A stretch of DNA of 64,000 nucleotides, from NCBI GenBank assembly GCA_015680685.1, contig MNCI01005835.1, forward strand, positions 403,173-467,172. The letters are read 5' to 3'. Of the stretch, positions 1 to 12,383 are shown one piece after another. The stretch is from Gnetum montanum (lineage: Eukaryota; Streptophyta; Gnetopsida; Gnetales; Gnetaceae). Every line of letters starts with the position of its first letter. Within the stretch, counting starts at the first letter, position 1. The notes beneath the pieces were generated by a model. It had not been told where the DNA came from and did not search any database. It saw nothing but the letters and a program-made list of their open reading frames with translations. The position numbers and the translations under genes are program-made.

Positions 1-1130
1 ATTTTTTGTCCCTTTTTTATCAATCATTGTGCTTGTAGGATAACAAGCCATCTAATCACTCTAGGACTAACCGCTGGTTTATTCATGAGAAATCAGATGG
101 CACTATCATTAGTATGGACATAAATTTTATACACAAGCACATAATGTTAAAATTTCTCTAGCGTGTCCACCACGATCATCAACTCTTTTTCTATTATGGT
201 GTAATTCAATTATGCCCCAGTGATGCTTCTACTAGCATAGTGTATATAGTATGATTGCTTATGATCATCTAACTATGTTAGTACTACACCAAGCACATAG
301 TTGGAAGCATCTATCATGATGTGAAAAGGCCTGGATCAATCTAGAGCTTGAAGGATTAGTGTCATAATTAGTTTCTACTTTAGAGTTTCAAATGCCTTTT
401 CACATGACTCTTTCCATTTGAAGGATGCATCCTTCTTAGTGAGTTCCATTAGTAATTTTACTATCTTTAAAAAATTCTCTATAAATCTTCGATAATATCT
501 CATATGTCCCAAAAATGATCTAACATCTTTTACTATCTATGGCCTTTGAGTGATATTTCATATGACTCGAATTTTCTTAGGATCTACCTTAATGCCATTT
601 TGAGAGATTTTTTATCCCAACATTATGCCATCCTAGACCATAAGGTGGCTTTCCTGCCAATTGAGCTTGAGATTTGTTTTCACACATCCTTTTAGAACCT
701 ACTTTGATCAATCTAGTGCTTACTTGAAATCTAGCCCATATGTTGAAAAATCATCCATGAATACCTCAACACCATTTCCAATCTATTTATGAAAGATGCC
801 AAGTACTAGTCTTTGGAAGGTGGTAGGTGCATTGCAAACACCAAATGACATTTGTTTGTAGGCAAACGTTCCCCATGGACTGGTTTCTACCCTACTACCT
901 GAAGGTAAACTAAGGGCCTTTCTAGATCTATTTGCTTTTGTGGAAGTGCTCCTACCTTTATCCAGTGAGTGATTGTTTATGTAAGCATGACAGTAGTTAT
1001 AATAGTGCTTAATGATGAGGAAAGCTTGTGGTTTCTTGGAGGATTTGTTGTGGATAAAGTAGAAGTAGATGTAATTCCCATCCTTTGAACCTTCTTTGCA
1101 CTCATTCAGAAGAACGGTCATTTCTTGGCT
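1..1130 (-). pseudogene. Ty3/gypsy pol fragment (RT and RNase H) of element C
   Basis: Read on the minus strand this stretch gives the palm of a plant Ty3/gypsy reverse transcriptase: FGVCNAPTTFQRL near 880-820, then the catalytic box FMDDFSTYG at about 771-740 (the FMDDF form is usual in the Tat/Athila lineage), a connection region, and an RNase H start with IDASNYVLGVVL near 320-285. Several in-frame stops show it is dead. The fingers domain and protease are missing: a recognisable RT sequence starts only at about 895 and runs straight on from gag-like sequence, so an internal deletion joined them. The fragment continues beyond the left edge, where integrase would be expected. It is the only pol sequence kept by the tRNA-Asp-primed elements in this window. 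Confidence 0.8.
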
Positions 1131-3480
1131 TGTGATTCACAGGTGATAAATTCCTCTTGCATGTTAACTACTATAGTTGCACTTTTTTGTTGCTGTTGGA
1201 ATGGTAGCTCCCCTTGCATTACAAGAGGTGTCACTAGTGGCAAAGGGTTCGGATGTTGATGGATGCATGTGTAAGTTTGAATCTATCCTTGGCAGTGTTC
1301 GTCTGTGGTACTCAACTGGATAGTACTATGGAGCTTGAACGATTGCATTACCTAGAGAGATTGGACTTTAGACGTAGTATCCATAAGGATTAGGTTACCA
1401 CTATAGATATTGTTGATGCGATAGTGGCATTGCCCATAATTGTGATTGTTTCCACTACTGATGGTATTGCTCTTATGGCTACAAGGAAGCTCCACTGGGA
1501 TAGTATGTGGATTGGAAGTTTTTCTTGTAGTTACCTTGAGGGTAAGGTAACCATTTAGGTATCTATTTCTTGATAAATTTGGGGTTAAGTACATATTACC
1601 CCATTTCCTACAAGCGTGCCATTACAAGACAACATCATTTGGGATGTTCATATTGGCATACGACACATCCTTCCTCATCTTTGGAGGTTGTCTCTAAACA
1701 CTCATTCACTAAATCCCCTTTTCCCTATAGTCCAAAGTGTCTTTTCTTTTTCTTATCCTTGCCTTTTCCAAAGGCTTTCCCTGTTTGTTCCTTTATAATT
1801 TTTAAAGTTGTGGCAAATGTCTCATTAACTAAGTCTCACATCTTCTCTATTTTTGCTACTATATTAGTGACAAATTTCTGGATAGGCAGATTTTTCTTCT
1901 AAATTACCTGATCCAAGGTTTCTTCTTCTTGTAGGTCACAAAATCTTACATCTCTTTTCCAAATAGATGAATACTTTTTATATTCTTTTGTCAATTCTCT
2001 TTTTCTTAACTCTTCTTTGTCCTTTTCCACTTGGTCAATCAATCTCTGTATTCGATGGGCAGACATTTTGGATAATCGACCTTGGTCATAAACCCCAAGG
2101 ATCTCTCTAGTCTTATTCCAAAGTGCATCAACAATGTACCTTAGTTATTTCCATTGGGAAAATCCATGGCCTAGGCACCTATGTAGTAGTAAATAATACC
2201 TACTCATTGCTGCATTAAGGGATTCATGAGTCCCTTGCTTTTATCCTTGGATCTATTTCCATAAATTGGACACTTGGGAATAGGTTTGATATTTGTCATT
2301 GAAGAGCTTAAACATCGTACTCCATCTTTTGATTGATTTTGGTTCAAGTAATCTATACCAGCTCTTAACATCTTTCACAAGCATCCGTGGGAACAACTTT
2401 AGTTTCTGCTAATCACTTTCAATATTTTGTAGGGTGCAGGCAATGTGGAAACCTTGAAGGTGGTGTTAAGGATCAGCGTTGTAACCACCCTCAAATTTGG
2501 GCATATTGTTCATGTCAAGCTATTTGATACGACTATCCCTTACATGTCTAGTTGGAATATAAATAGCTTCCCTAGATAGGGGTTCATCATCATAATCACA
2601 TTCATGAACTCTATTGTAGTGTTATCTCCTTTAGTGCTCATGCCTTTCCCTAACTTCTCTTTAATCCCTGCGTCTTCTTTGTTCATAGTATTTATCTTCT
2701 TCATTAGTGTCTCAAGCGATAGTCATGATAATCATGGGTCCTTCTTTCCTCCCTATCATGGTCTCGATATCTTTGTCTTCTCCTATTAGAGTCCATCAAT
2801 GATCATGAAGATGAAGATGAGGCAGTGGGAGAACAATGCTCACTTGTCCTCCTTTCATGACTCTAGTATTCTTCTTTGTGGGATCTAGCAAAAAATCTTG
2901 GCCTTGGGTCCTACTTATACATTGATTCTGTTGCCTCCCTTATGGGTGTCTCTACTAAGGTGGAATGCAATTGAACTTTGACAGGTTCCTCCAATCAAAT
3001 GATAGGTGTTTGTGAATGAACTTCATGATTTTGGTGGAGGTGTTCAGCAATGAATGCATCACCATCAAGCTCTTCTAGGACAATAGGAGATTTGATTTTC
3101 TTTTCTTTGTTTTGCTCATGTTTGATTTCCATGATAGTATCTCTCCTTAAGTGCTCTTCAGTGGGTTCTTAAGGCCTTGTCATGTGTTTGATTACATAAT
3201 ACCCTTCAAGTGCATCACTCAAATTCATTCCAAGAAGAGTGGTCTGAAGCATGATGGGCACTGAATTCTATGGGGGTAGAATAATGTTACCCTAAAGATC
3301 TCTTCATCTTGGTGAAAGATGAAGGTAAAGTTAGGATAATAAGAATCATGATGAGCATATGAAATCCTTGCTTACATTAGCATACTCTAATCTCCTTCAT
3401 CACTTATTTTATCATTGCATCTTTTTGATTCTTTGGTAGGTGGTGATTTGTCTTTGATTAAAGCCATGTTGTGGTTTTCA
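1131..3480 (-). pseudogene. gag remnant of element C
   Basis: The minus strand carries a decayed gag matching those of elements A, E, B and F segment by segment. Near 3480-3230 is the N-terminal region (KSPPTKES, then a DL-GNIILPP stretch). Near 2530-2040 is the conserved core (LDMNNMPKFEGGYN, KLKLFPRML, SMFKLFNDKYQTYSQ, ETLG-type helix region). At 1667-1629 is the zinc knuckle with spacing CX2CX3HX4C, interrupted by a TGA. Stops are frequent, so it cannot be expressed as one protein. It lies directly inside the PBS and LTR at 3598-4506, as expected for a gag. Gag packages element RNA in cytoplasmic particles; here only the fossil is left. Confidence 0.75.
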
Positions 3481-3597
3481 AACATTTAGTTAAGTGTGCT
3501 TAATTATTTAAAATTATTAAAAGATTATAAATTTAAACTTTGGATTCTTGATACAACAAACTTCATAAAATTAATTACTCAGCATACATGCATACAT

Positions 3598-3615
3598 CCT
3601 CAGCAATGGCACCAA
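3598..3615 (-). other. primer binding site of element C (tRNA-Asp type, decayed)
   Basis: cctcagcaatggcaccaa lies directly against the LTR edge. It resembles the 3' end of plant tRNA-Asp (CCCCGGCAACGGCGCCA) with several changes and aligns with the better preserved site of element B. It fixes the orientation of C as minus strand, with this LTR as the 5' copy. Confidence 0.7.
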
Positions 3616-4506
3616 TGATGAGCAGTGGAGAAATCCAACACCCAATCATACAAGTCATAGGTATCCATGCATGACTCAATCATAATTGGTGGATGAGGAA
3701 ATGTTAATATGCTATTAATTGGTTTAATTCCATGACCATTATTTTCCCATGTGGAGCTAGTGAAGTCTATGTGTATGGTTTAGCTTATTGTGAGGTATAT
3801 GATATCTGATGTTGTTTAGCCATCATTACTGCTAGTGGTCATAGTGAAAATGAAAATGATTTCTAAATCTAAGTGAAATAAGTAAACAAATCTATCCTAG
3901 CCTATGGCAATGAGCATTTATTCCTAATCTTCTGTGCACACCTTAGGCTTCATGTAACCACTACTGGGATACCAAGTGTTAAGCCACTAGGCGTACCAAG
4001 TCACTACTGGTTTTACCATGCAATTACACTTAAGTGCTTGAGATCAGTTGTACTCATTCTGCTTACTAATAACAGTAATAGTAAAGTACATGCAAAAGTA
4101 AAACATTAACTAAGAATACTATAAACATTATGCTAAGTGAAAACACTAAACTAGGAGAATGTTGCAATGGTGAGAAATAGCTCAATCTTTATTTCCAATC
4201 ACAATTGTGCCCAAGTACAAAATGTTGAAACAAACAAACTGATCACTAAGTCACACCACACTACAAGCATTCACACTTCTAATCTCTAATTCTAACTTCA
4301 AAAAATAAAATTGCAAGAGTCTAGTGACTACTTGGAATGAAACTTATGTGGATTATGCACCCCAAGTGTTGTATTTATAGGGTTGCATACATTCCGAGAT
4401 ATTGTATCAACGATGACGTAGCATGTGCTACGATATCATAATTACAACATCATTGTTGTGATATCATTGATGTGATATCATTACTAATGAAAAATATGAC
4501 TTATCA
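3616..4506 (-). repeat. 5' LTR of element C
   Basis: It starts tgatgagcagtgg on the plus strand, aligned with the LTR edge of B and E, and ends ttatca at 4506. On the minus strand it has a TATA box (TATAAATA, 4379-4372). Upstream of that, at about 4396-4490, lie degenerate units containing gatatc. The partner LTR lies outside the window, so no target duplication can be tested. The outer edge is approximate. Confidence 0.65.
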
Positions 4507-5034
4507 AAAATCTTTGTCTAGCCTATATCCTCAAACTTCTGGCCCAAGACTTTTATGCTCCATGAATAGAAAAATAAAATAATCTTTCTTATTAAGGGGC
4601 TTTGACTCCCCCTACATTTTGATATAGAAAGCCCAGAGTAGTTATGGAAACACAAGAAGAGGAACACAGGATGAAAGGTAAATTAATTATGTACATATTT
4701 TTTACTTCAAAATTAACTTTGTATATTTTGTATTTTTTAGAATAGAAACCTTTTACACTTTTTGGATATTTGATCCATATACTTATTTTTTTGAATAAAT
4801 AATAAAGTATAATAAATATGAAATTACATTTATATTTATAGGAGTCCCACTAGTTTTGAACCAATGAGATATATCATACAAATCATAGTAAGCACACATG
4901 CATTGCAATCCCACTTGGGCATAGGGGCCACATGCCCCCCCACCCACCCACACACACACACACACATACATAAAAAATGCAATAAAAGTACTCTTAATCA
5001 CAACCTTGATGACCCAACACTATGTTGTATAGTC
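4507..5034. other. AT-rich interval with a (CA)n microsatellite
   Basis: No gene or recognisable element end was found here. It contains a C-rich to CA dinucleotide run at about 4936-4967. The short ORFs over this run are products of the simple repeat. Confidence 0.6.
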
Positions 5035-5818
5035 GTAACCTCGTTAGATAAGGTTGAATTATCATAACTTACAAAAATGAGAGAAACTAAGGAAAACCAT
5101 AAGCTTTATTCACTACACAAAGACCGGACTCTATATGAACCAAACAGTTATGGGCTATGTAATTCGGGTAGCACTTTGATATAGTCTACCTACACTTGTG
5201 AAAGCAATGAATTAAAACACACACAAAATAGGGAAGGAATCACTTAACCAAGGGAGGAAGAGCTCTTCACATGAAACTAGATGCCAAAATCACAAATTAA
5301 ATGCTTAGAACTAAGTTCATTTCATATAAAACTCATCTCAAGTATTTATAGTTTTCACAACATAATGGTAGGGGTTCACAACTTCCAAACAACAACAAAG
5401 GTTTGTCAACATAGCCTAGATAACCCAAAACACACTTGAAGTGGCGGGAGAGGTAAAGTGTCCAAATCAGGGCATGAAGAAGGTGTGTCAATGTACCTAC
5501 ACTAACATAGGGCATGCACTAGTGTAGGGAAGTAGCATACCCCTTCCATCATACTTTGCTCTCATTTTTCTACATGAACTCCAGGAGGTCTTGGAACAAG
5601 TTTGAACCTTCTGAGGGTTTCCAAATGAAACTGGAATCTTTCCAAAAAGCTCCAAACATGCCCTACACCTATTAGTGGGAATACGAAGGTAAGGATGCAT
5701 CCCTAGGAGATAGAAACCTCAACAAAGCATGTGAAAATCATAAACACATTATGCATGAGACACATCTCGAAACCAAGGCTTACAATTGACTTACAAAATG
5801 TCACTAGATGATTCATCA
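5035..5818 (-). repeat. 3' LTR-like segment of element G
   Basis: The right edge is well supported: attcatca ending at 5818 is followed by tatccccatgag, matching the LTR end and reversed polypurine tract of B and E (gattcatca followed by tacccccatgacta). A TATA-like box on the minus strand lies near 5350-5343. The left edge is a guess, because the tgatgagtgg start is not clearly visible and U3 appears long and diverged. Confidence 0.4.
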
Positions 5819-5829
5819 TATCCCCATGA

Positions 5830-8236
5830 GTGAGTAAAGCTAGTCCCATAGCTTTAAAGCTTAACACAAGACTAGAATTAGATACAATACATGATTAATG
5901 CAAAGAATTCAATGGACAAGGGATAGACCATGACTATCTTACAATGAAATACAAGCCACCTCATCAAGAAGTGCTAGGGAATGGTGGTTGAGAGAAGAAT
6001 CCCATTGACATTTCTACTTGGTAAGGAAAAAGCTAGAAGAACTAGGTTCAAACATATGAAATCTATGCAGTTGTGCCTTCATATCCATCACCCTCTCTTG
6101 GAGCTATCATTTTTATTCATGCATAAATCCTTTCTCTCATGAAAGTGCTTGTCACTATTCCTCAATGTTAGCTTGGAACTACTCAAGACTTCTCTTAGCC
6201 TACAAGAGCTTATGCTAGGCGACATCTAGTTCAATCGTTGCTCAATGGAGTTTACTTTCTAGCTTTACACATGGTCAACCTACAAAATTTTGAATCATGT
6301 AGAGATATGTCCTTCATTTTTCCTACACATCCTCTTCAACTTCCTTAAGTCTTCTCTCAAGAATAGTGACAACTACTTTGTGGCAAAGAATGTGCATATT
6401 TTCTAATAGGTCTGTTTTCTTTTGTAATGTTGGTTCACTTGTTATCATTTGACAAAGTTTGGCATACAAGGTGTTGAATTTCTTCTTCATCTCACATCTC
6501 TCCTTGATTACTTGTTCATTTAATAGAGCTACAAGTTTGCGTAATCTATGCATCTTAACATCCCATGCTACTTGCTCGATTTGATGGATCTTTCTGAGCT
6601 CATCAGTTTCCTTGTTAGTCTGATTGGCTAGCTCTTGCTATAAGTTCCAACGCTTCTTCTTTGTGCAAAGGTACTTATCCTAAAATTGGACCATGATTTG
6701 ACTATTTTTTTCAACCTTTGCACTTGCTAGGAGAGAAAAAGTACATGTTTTTTCTTTTCCTGGATTATCCTTTTACATTCTTGGGACTAATGCTTCAACA
6801 TTATTATTTGGTGCTCCAAGCCATCTTTTATGAGCACAACTTGCTCGCCAACTTGATGCACATGAAAAAGTTTAACCTGCAGGTACTCAATCTGCACCTC
6901 TAGAGTGATTGTGGAAGATGCTCCAGTTATTCATGTAATCATCGTACCTTGACTTGGCTTCTTCGTAGCTTCCACATATAAAATGTATGATTAGCATCAA
7001 TAGTTTCTAACTTGGACCATAACTTAATAAGTTTAGTCTTGATCATACTATTAATGTTCCTTAATTTGGCATCAAGATTAGCTCTTTGGTGCTCCTTCGC
7101 CTAATGGCTAGTCCCAATTGATTAGTGGGTACCTAGAGAACTTTATCTACATGCTGGATATTATGAATACTACACCATGATTGGTGTGAAGAGGAAACAC
7201 TCCTTGAAGGAAAATGAGTATAAGACTGAATAGGGGCATCAAATGAGCCATGGGTAAATCATTCAACAATGGGGGAGGGAACTCGAATAGTCCTCCCTTA
7301 TTACCTTACCATCCATAATGACTTCCATCATCTGTAGAAAATTATTGTCAAGGTCTTACGATCCTTAAATGTGGAATGTGACAACTTGCCCATCACCTTC
7401 AATGTACATGATAGGCTAAGAACTACCACCAACAATAATTTTCTCACTTTGCCTAATGTTGAAGTTGGAAGATCAGGAAATGAATCTACTAGGCCATTGC
7501 ACTTGTGTTCAATGAAACACTTAAGGTGTAGTTGGTGCTCTCAATTAGCACTAGTGAAGATGGTCTAAAGGTTAAATATAAGATACTTCCATAGAATGCA
7601 TCTCATCCTCCAAATCAAGTACAACCCCAATGACCTCATGACATTATCGTGGAGAAACCAGCATTCTTTTCTTCTAATCTACCATAATTCTTGTGGAATG
7701 TCTTCCCACATGATTTACTTTACATTCCAATTCACAAATTTTTTTGATAAATTCTAGAAAGGCAGAGACCTCCCTCCTATCTCTATCCACATCCTTGATC
7801 TTCTAGATCAGGTCCATGTAGAGAAAATATAGCATGTTAATGGTGCACTTCCCCCTCATCATTTCTACAACTTTAGCCCCAAGAATGGAGATATACAATG
7901 GGCATTTGGTGCACACAAAGTTGTGTGTGATGATTTTGCACATAGTTTTCTAAACCAAGGAAATTTTAGACATCTTCATCTCAACCTTATTCATGTCAAA
8001 GACCTCCAACATAATCCTCAACTTGAGCTTGAACTCAGTCTTTTGGGTTTGTGGCCACTAGTTATTCGTTGGTTCATTTGGAAATCTTGTGGCTCGTGAG
8101 ATTACTAGTAGGCACAAGAATTCCACCAACAAAGCTCATGGCACCAGTAGCAGTGAGGTTTTGATAGAAATCCTCTACCTTGTACTAGTACCATATGAAG
8201 GATTGGGTGATGTAATCATAGAAGCCCATTCATTGT
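5830..8236 (-). pseudogene. decayed second ORF (ORF2) of element G, coiled-coil type
   Basis: The minus strand holds a heavily mutated sequence related to ORF2 of element A. One open piece (6553-6323) is rich in Leu, Lys and Glu heptads, as expected of a coiled coil. Around 7900-7790 the reading GKCTINMLYFLYMDL lines up with GKFPINLP...FLFLEI in A at about 15520-15580. The 5' part, gag and 5' LTR are absent: at 8237 the sequence passes into a SINE insertion and unrelated DNA. No function can be assigned. Because the similarity is short and patchy, I treat the assignment as tentative. Confidence 0.4.
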
Positions 8237-8535
8237 AGTCATAGGTGGCTAAATAATGAAGTGTTAAGTAAGACACTTGATTTGAAAGCTCTAGGTCATG
8301 GGTTTGATCAGTAGGCAATGCTAAGCTATGTAAAGTTCTAATTGGACTATATATCTTAAGGTGTACTTATGTTTTACTTATTTCAAGTTCCAACATCTCC
8401 AAAGTGGTAATATTGTTAATTTGAAAACTCAAGGTATGTGTTCAATTTTAGTGGGTAGTACTGAGTTATATATCTTTGAATATATCTATATTACAATTAT
8501 TTTACCACACCCTACCCCCATAATCATAAGTGGCT
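8237..8535 (+). mobile_element. dimeric tRNA-derived SINE with flanking duplication
   Basis: Two tandem relatives of the SINE at 24532-24687 lie here. Unit 1 (about 8254-8395) lacks the A-box core but keeps a B-box-like ggtcatgggtttgatc and the tail ending in ttccaac. Unit 2 (about 8396-8521) lacks the first bases but keeps agtggtaa and a weak B box (gtgttcaattt). The pair is bounded by agtcataggtggct (8237-8250) and aatcataagtggct (8522-8535), which agree at 12 of 14 positions. This suggests that the dimer inserted as one unit. Confidence 0.6.
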
Positions 8536-8539
8536 TAGG

Positions 8540-10485
8540 ATCTCACTAAGTTGAAGCCTACCTTATTATGTCTTCTCTTATTATTCAAGAGTTATCAAAA
8601 CCAAAAGGAGATGCAGGGATGTTGAACCCAAAAATAATATCAATAATACTAAAACAAAACAAAACATTGAGAACATATCACATGATTAATACTAATTAGA
8701 AAATACTAAAAACAAGAATATTGTATTAGAAGTTCTTGAAATCTATAATTGAACATTACCCATTAGAATTGAACCCATAACTCAGAGTTTTGGAATCAAG
8801 AGTCTTCTATTATTAAGTTTGTCATTAATATCTACAAGTTCATTGAAGCATATATGTATACTGTGTTTTTTTCCTAAATTTCAGCCATAACTATTTTCTT
8901 TCATCTAAGAAGAATTACAATATAATATTATTGATATTTTAACCATGACTATTTTCTTTTCTAAGAACAATGATCATGTTGCATAAGGAAAATATGTAAT
9001 CCCCTTGAAAAAAAATGTATTTGGGGTTAGTTTTTTTTCTTTTTAAACAATATGGATAGTAACAATAATTCTTCGTTTGGTTTCAAGGCCTATTTGCAGT
9101 GATTTTGTGAAGCTTAATTTCATGAAGTTTAAACATTTAATGTAACATTTACTATAAACACAATTTTTTGTTTTTCCTTTTTCAACGAGAAATATTTTAA
9201 CATATTTGTACATAGAAAGATGGGTGGAAGAGTCCAAAATTTTTGGAAGTTGTGCAGAAGAACTGAAATTTTTGGATGAATGTGGCTAGACGAGGGAAAA
9301 GGAATTGGATGGTGTAAGTACACACCGATTAGGGGTGGTAGACGAGAGTTTATAGGAGTCAACTCCCATAGTCTACAATGGTCCCCCTCAAGGTAACTCA
9401 TTCATTGACTTACTTTTATCTTCTAATGATCATATCAAATATATTACAAAGTTTATAGTATGAGAAAAGTTAGTGAAATCTCATCATCATTATTTGAAAT
9501 TTGTTTTACAAATTAGTATGTAGTTTGATGCAAAAAATAAAATAAAATAAAATAAAACAATTCTTATCAAGCAAGACTACTTATAAAGGTAAAAGATAAA
9601 TATAAGGAAGTAGTATAAAATCGTTGAAGTTCTTAGAAACATAGTAAGAATTTGAAGTAAATATTACTTGAGATAGTTAAGCAAGTTAATAATACTCACA
9701 AACATAAAGCTTATAAGAATTATTTTAATGATAATTATGTTCAATTTAGGAATGATATAAAATATGCTCACAAAGAACAAAGAGATCATTTCCTTTCTTT
9801 GCATTTGGAAATATCCTTGATGGCTTGTTCTCTACTCTATTTGGAAGCTTTGGTGTGCAGTTATTCTCTAGTAGAAAAAGCATAATTATGATCTATCCTC
9901 AAGAGTTAAATATCAAATTTTCAAAGATTTCACTTTTTAGGTACAAATCCAAGCAAAAAAGCTCCTAGAAAAAATTGAACAATTAATTTATTTTCTATAG
10001 TATTTGTTTCTTTTTATTTTGTAAGCTCAAGGATGAGAAGATTTTAGCTTTTGTTGTTAATTGTTCATTATTTTTGACTGATGTGTTCTTCTATCTTGAA
10101 AGATAGATTTCTTCTTCTCTTTATAAGAAATCATTTATAAGGGTGCTTTTGAATGAGAGAAAGGTATGATCCTTCTCCTACCCTAGAGGGGAGGTTTTTA
10201 AAGATTTATTGTAAACATGAAAACTTGAAAAGATATCCCTAAAACTTTTGGGCGTTTTCTTTAGACTCTCGCTATAGTGATTTGATGTACTTTGAATTTT
10301 TTTTTAATACTATTATTCAATTTTTTGGGATCTAACACCCAAATAAAGAGATCATTTAGTTAAGATGTATAAGTGTTCTGTTAGAAATAAAAAAAAGATG
10401 TTTTGACAAAGTACAAGTATAGTTTGTCCATATGATCAAAAAAGAGCCTAAGAATTTCTGGAAGTTTTTCCAAAATAAAGTTTCT
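8540..10485. other. no recognisable gene
   Basis: AT-rich sequence with scattered short ORFs and a small (AAAAT)n run near 9535-9556. I recognise no transposon ends, tRNA or conserved protein in any frame. Confidence 0.5.
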
Positions 10486-10489
10486 ACAT

Positions 10490-11244
10490 AAATTAACTAT
10501 CAATTTGATGGTGTTGTGGGTATTTTATAGTTATATTTTTTTAAGGAAAGATGATATTTGTTGTCATAACTTTCATCAAACTCATTTGCATTTTACCCTA
10601 GAAGAAGTTATAGATGTCATTAACACATTAGCATATGAAAAAGCTATATATTTAGAGGTTTTATATGTTGAATTGCTTAAATGGGCAAGACTATCTATTC
10701 ACATATAAATATGAAAAATATTGCTATTAATGGCCTTGCTAAATGGCTAAAGATCAGTAAGGCAATGCTTCTTTATAAGAAATTTGACAGAAACAATTTA
10801 AATAACTATTATATAATAGTTATAAATAGTATTTTTGCTAAGTCTTTAGGTACTATTATTTAAAGAAAAATGTGCAATTAGGTAAAAATAAATAACATTA
10901 GTGTAATCTACCAATGGTTTTTAGATAGAACCATTCTACTATTCATCTTGTCACTCTTAGACACTACATCAAAATGAAAAGAAGTCTAACAAAAAAGTAT
11001 TTATTTGCTTTATACATTTTACAAATGCTTATGATTTAGTGATTTGAAAATAGTTATTGATATGACTAAATAAAATAGGTCTTTTAACAAAACTCATAGG
11101 CCTTGAGATCAAACATAGTAAATCAAAAAATATTTTTAAATTTTGAAGAAAAATTAGGTTGACACATGCTATCCTTTATCTTCAACTCTTTTTGATCTAT
11201 TAATTGATGAGTTATAAGATTGGATATGTAATGGACACCATAAA
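10490..11244 (+). pseudogene. LINE reverse transcriptase, 5' half (interrupted by element A)
   Basis: Plus-strand frames give ordered pieces of a non-LTR reverse transcriptase. FTLEEVIDVINTLAYEKA and an SKAMLLYKKFDRNNLNNY-like block (about 10590-10860) match the fingers of LINE RTs (LLHKSGDR-NYR type). At about 11150-11215, CYPLSSTLFDLLIDEL corresponds to the GCPLSPTLF motif. Stops and frameshifts are numerous. The sequence stops exactly at the ATAAA target duplication of element A, and the next RT motif resumes on the other side at 18713, so the two halves are one LINE. Confidence 0.75.
11240..11244. repeat. target-site duplication of element A (left)
   Basis: ATAAA immediately before the 5' LTR, identical to 18713-18717 after the 3' LTR. 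It shows a single integration event of a complete element. Confidence 0.9.
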
Positions 11245-12137
11245 TGATGAAGTGTTCAGTTGATACGTCGACTAGGCCACGTTAACAGAGCCTCGTTGAC
11301 GCGGCCACGGTGATGTGACCTCGTCACTGTATCCGTCCATGGGTTAACACGACCCTGTTAACACAGAGTCTATCTCTCGCTATAAATATGCGTGCAACTA
11401 CAACATTTATGGCATCTTTTGGAGTAGTTGTAGCCAAACTCTTGTAGTTTGTTCCCATAAGAGTTAGAATATTTTCCAAGTGCCCGCAGCAGATGTAAGA
11501 AAGGTGTATAGCTCTTTATTTGAGCGCTAATGTACCTGAGCCCATTAACGTGACCAGCAATAAAGACAAGCATTTTGAGCATTCCTTACAACATTTGGAT
11601 TTAATCACTTAAGCATTTAACAGTTTAATATTTCAATGCTTTAATAATTTCAAAAGCTTTTATTGTTATCACTTTATTGTTATTATCCTTTCATATTTTA
11701 TGAGAACCATAAGCATGACCATCTTGAACATATATCAAACACTTGGTAACCCAGTGACGCTTAACATCGGGTGACCTAGCAGTGGTTATCGTATGCTCAG
11801 GATGTGCACGAAAGATGGGATCGATTGCTTATGCTAAGGAGAGTTAAGCGATAGAGTAGAAAAATTACAATTTACACAACTTTCCATTTCCTACAATTAA
11901 AGAAAGACCTTAAAATATAAAAAATAAAACCAATAAAAATCATTTGCCTCAATATCACTTAACCATCGCTTTAGAATATCACAAGTGAGGTTGCGAAGAC
12001 AACAATCATTCTAACTAAGGTTTTGCTGGCTAGAGTTCGATGTATGCAAGTGCTTGCAGTTTATGGAATTCGACTGAGTCACGTGTGAACACCTGTGATT
12101 TGTATGGTTGGGTGTAGGGGTACTTCATCACTCATCA
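11245..12137 (+). repeat. 5' LTR of element A
   Basis: Runs from tgatgaagtgttc to cactcatca, with the PBS directly following. TATAAATA at 11381-11388 is the likely promoter. The 100 bp before it hold repeated GTTAAC and GTCGAC dyads with CGCGGCC-like linkers. It matches the 3' copy at 17819-18712 over its whole length. Confidence 0.9.
11263..11368. promoter_or_regulatory. dyad-symmetric repeat array in U3 of element A
   Basis: Imperfect repeats built on GTTAAC (three visible) and GTCGAC/GTTGAC cores, lying immediately upstream of the TATA box. The same block in the 3' LTR (17837-17945) is much more diverged than the sequence after the TATA box. Position suggests a transcription control region, but no binding protein is known to me. 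Confidence 0.5.
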
Positions 12138-12155
12138 TTGGTGCCATTGCCAAGG
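12138..12155 (+). other. primer binding site of element A (tRNA-Asp type)
   Basis: ttggtgccattgccaagg begins at the LTR edge and corresponds to the complement of the 3' end of plant tRNA-Asp with a few changes. It marks where minus-strand DNA synthesis would be primed. Confidence 0.75.
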
Positions 12156-12383
12156 ACTGTTAGTCTTACATGCGCTATCTAGTCTTAGCTAGATCATCAT
12201 TCACTTCATTGGAATGGACCCAGGATAGTGAAATCTACACACGCTATTTGGTTTAAGTAAAAGAATAAGGCACACCAATTTCGTTGTTAGCTAACATGAA
12301 AAATATCTTCTTCTCACAGGTGAGACGGATCCAACCCACCAGTGCCACAGGAGTGTTAGGTGGTATATGCACATCCAGACGAG

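Noticed and set aside
4783-5067. Opposed short ORFs with Gly/Val or His/Thr runs
   Set aside because: They are produced by the CA microsatellite.
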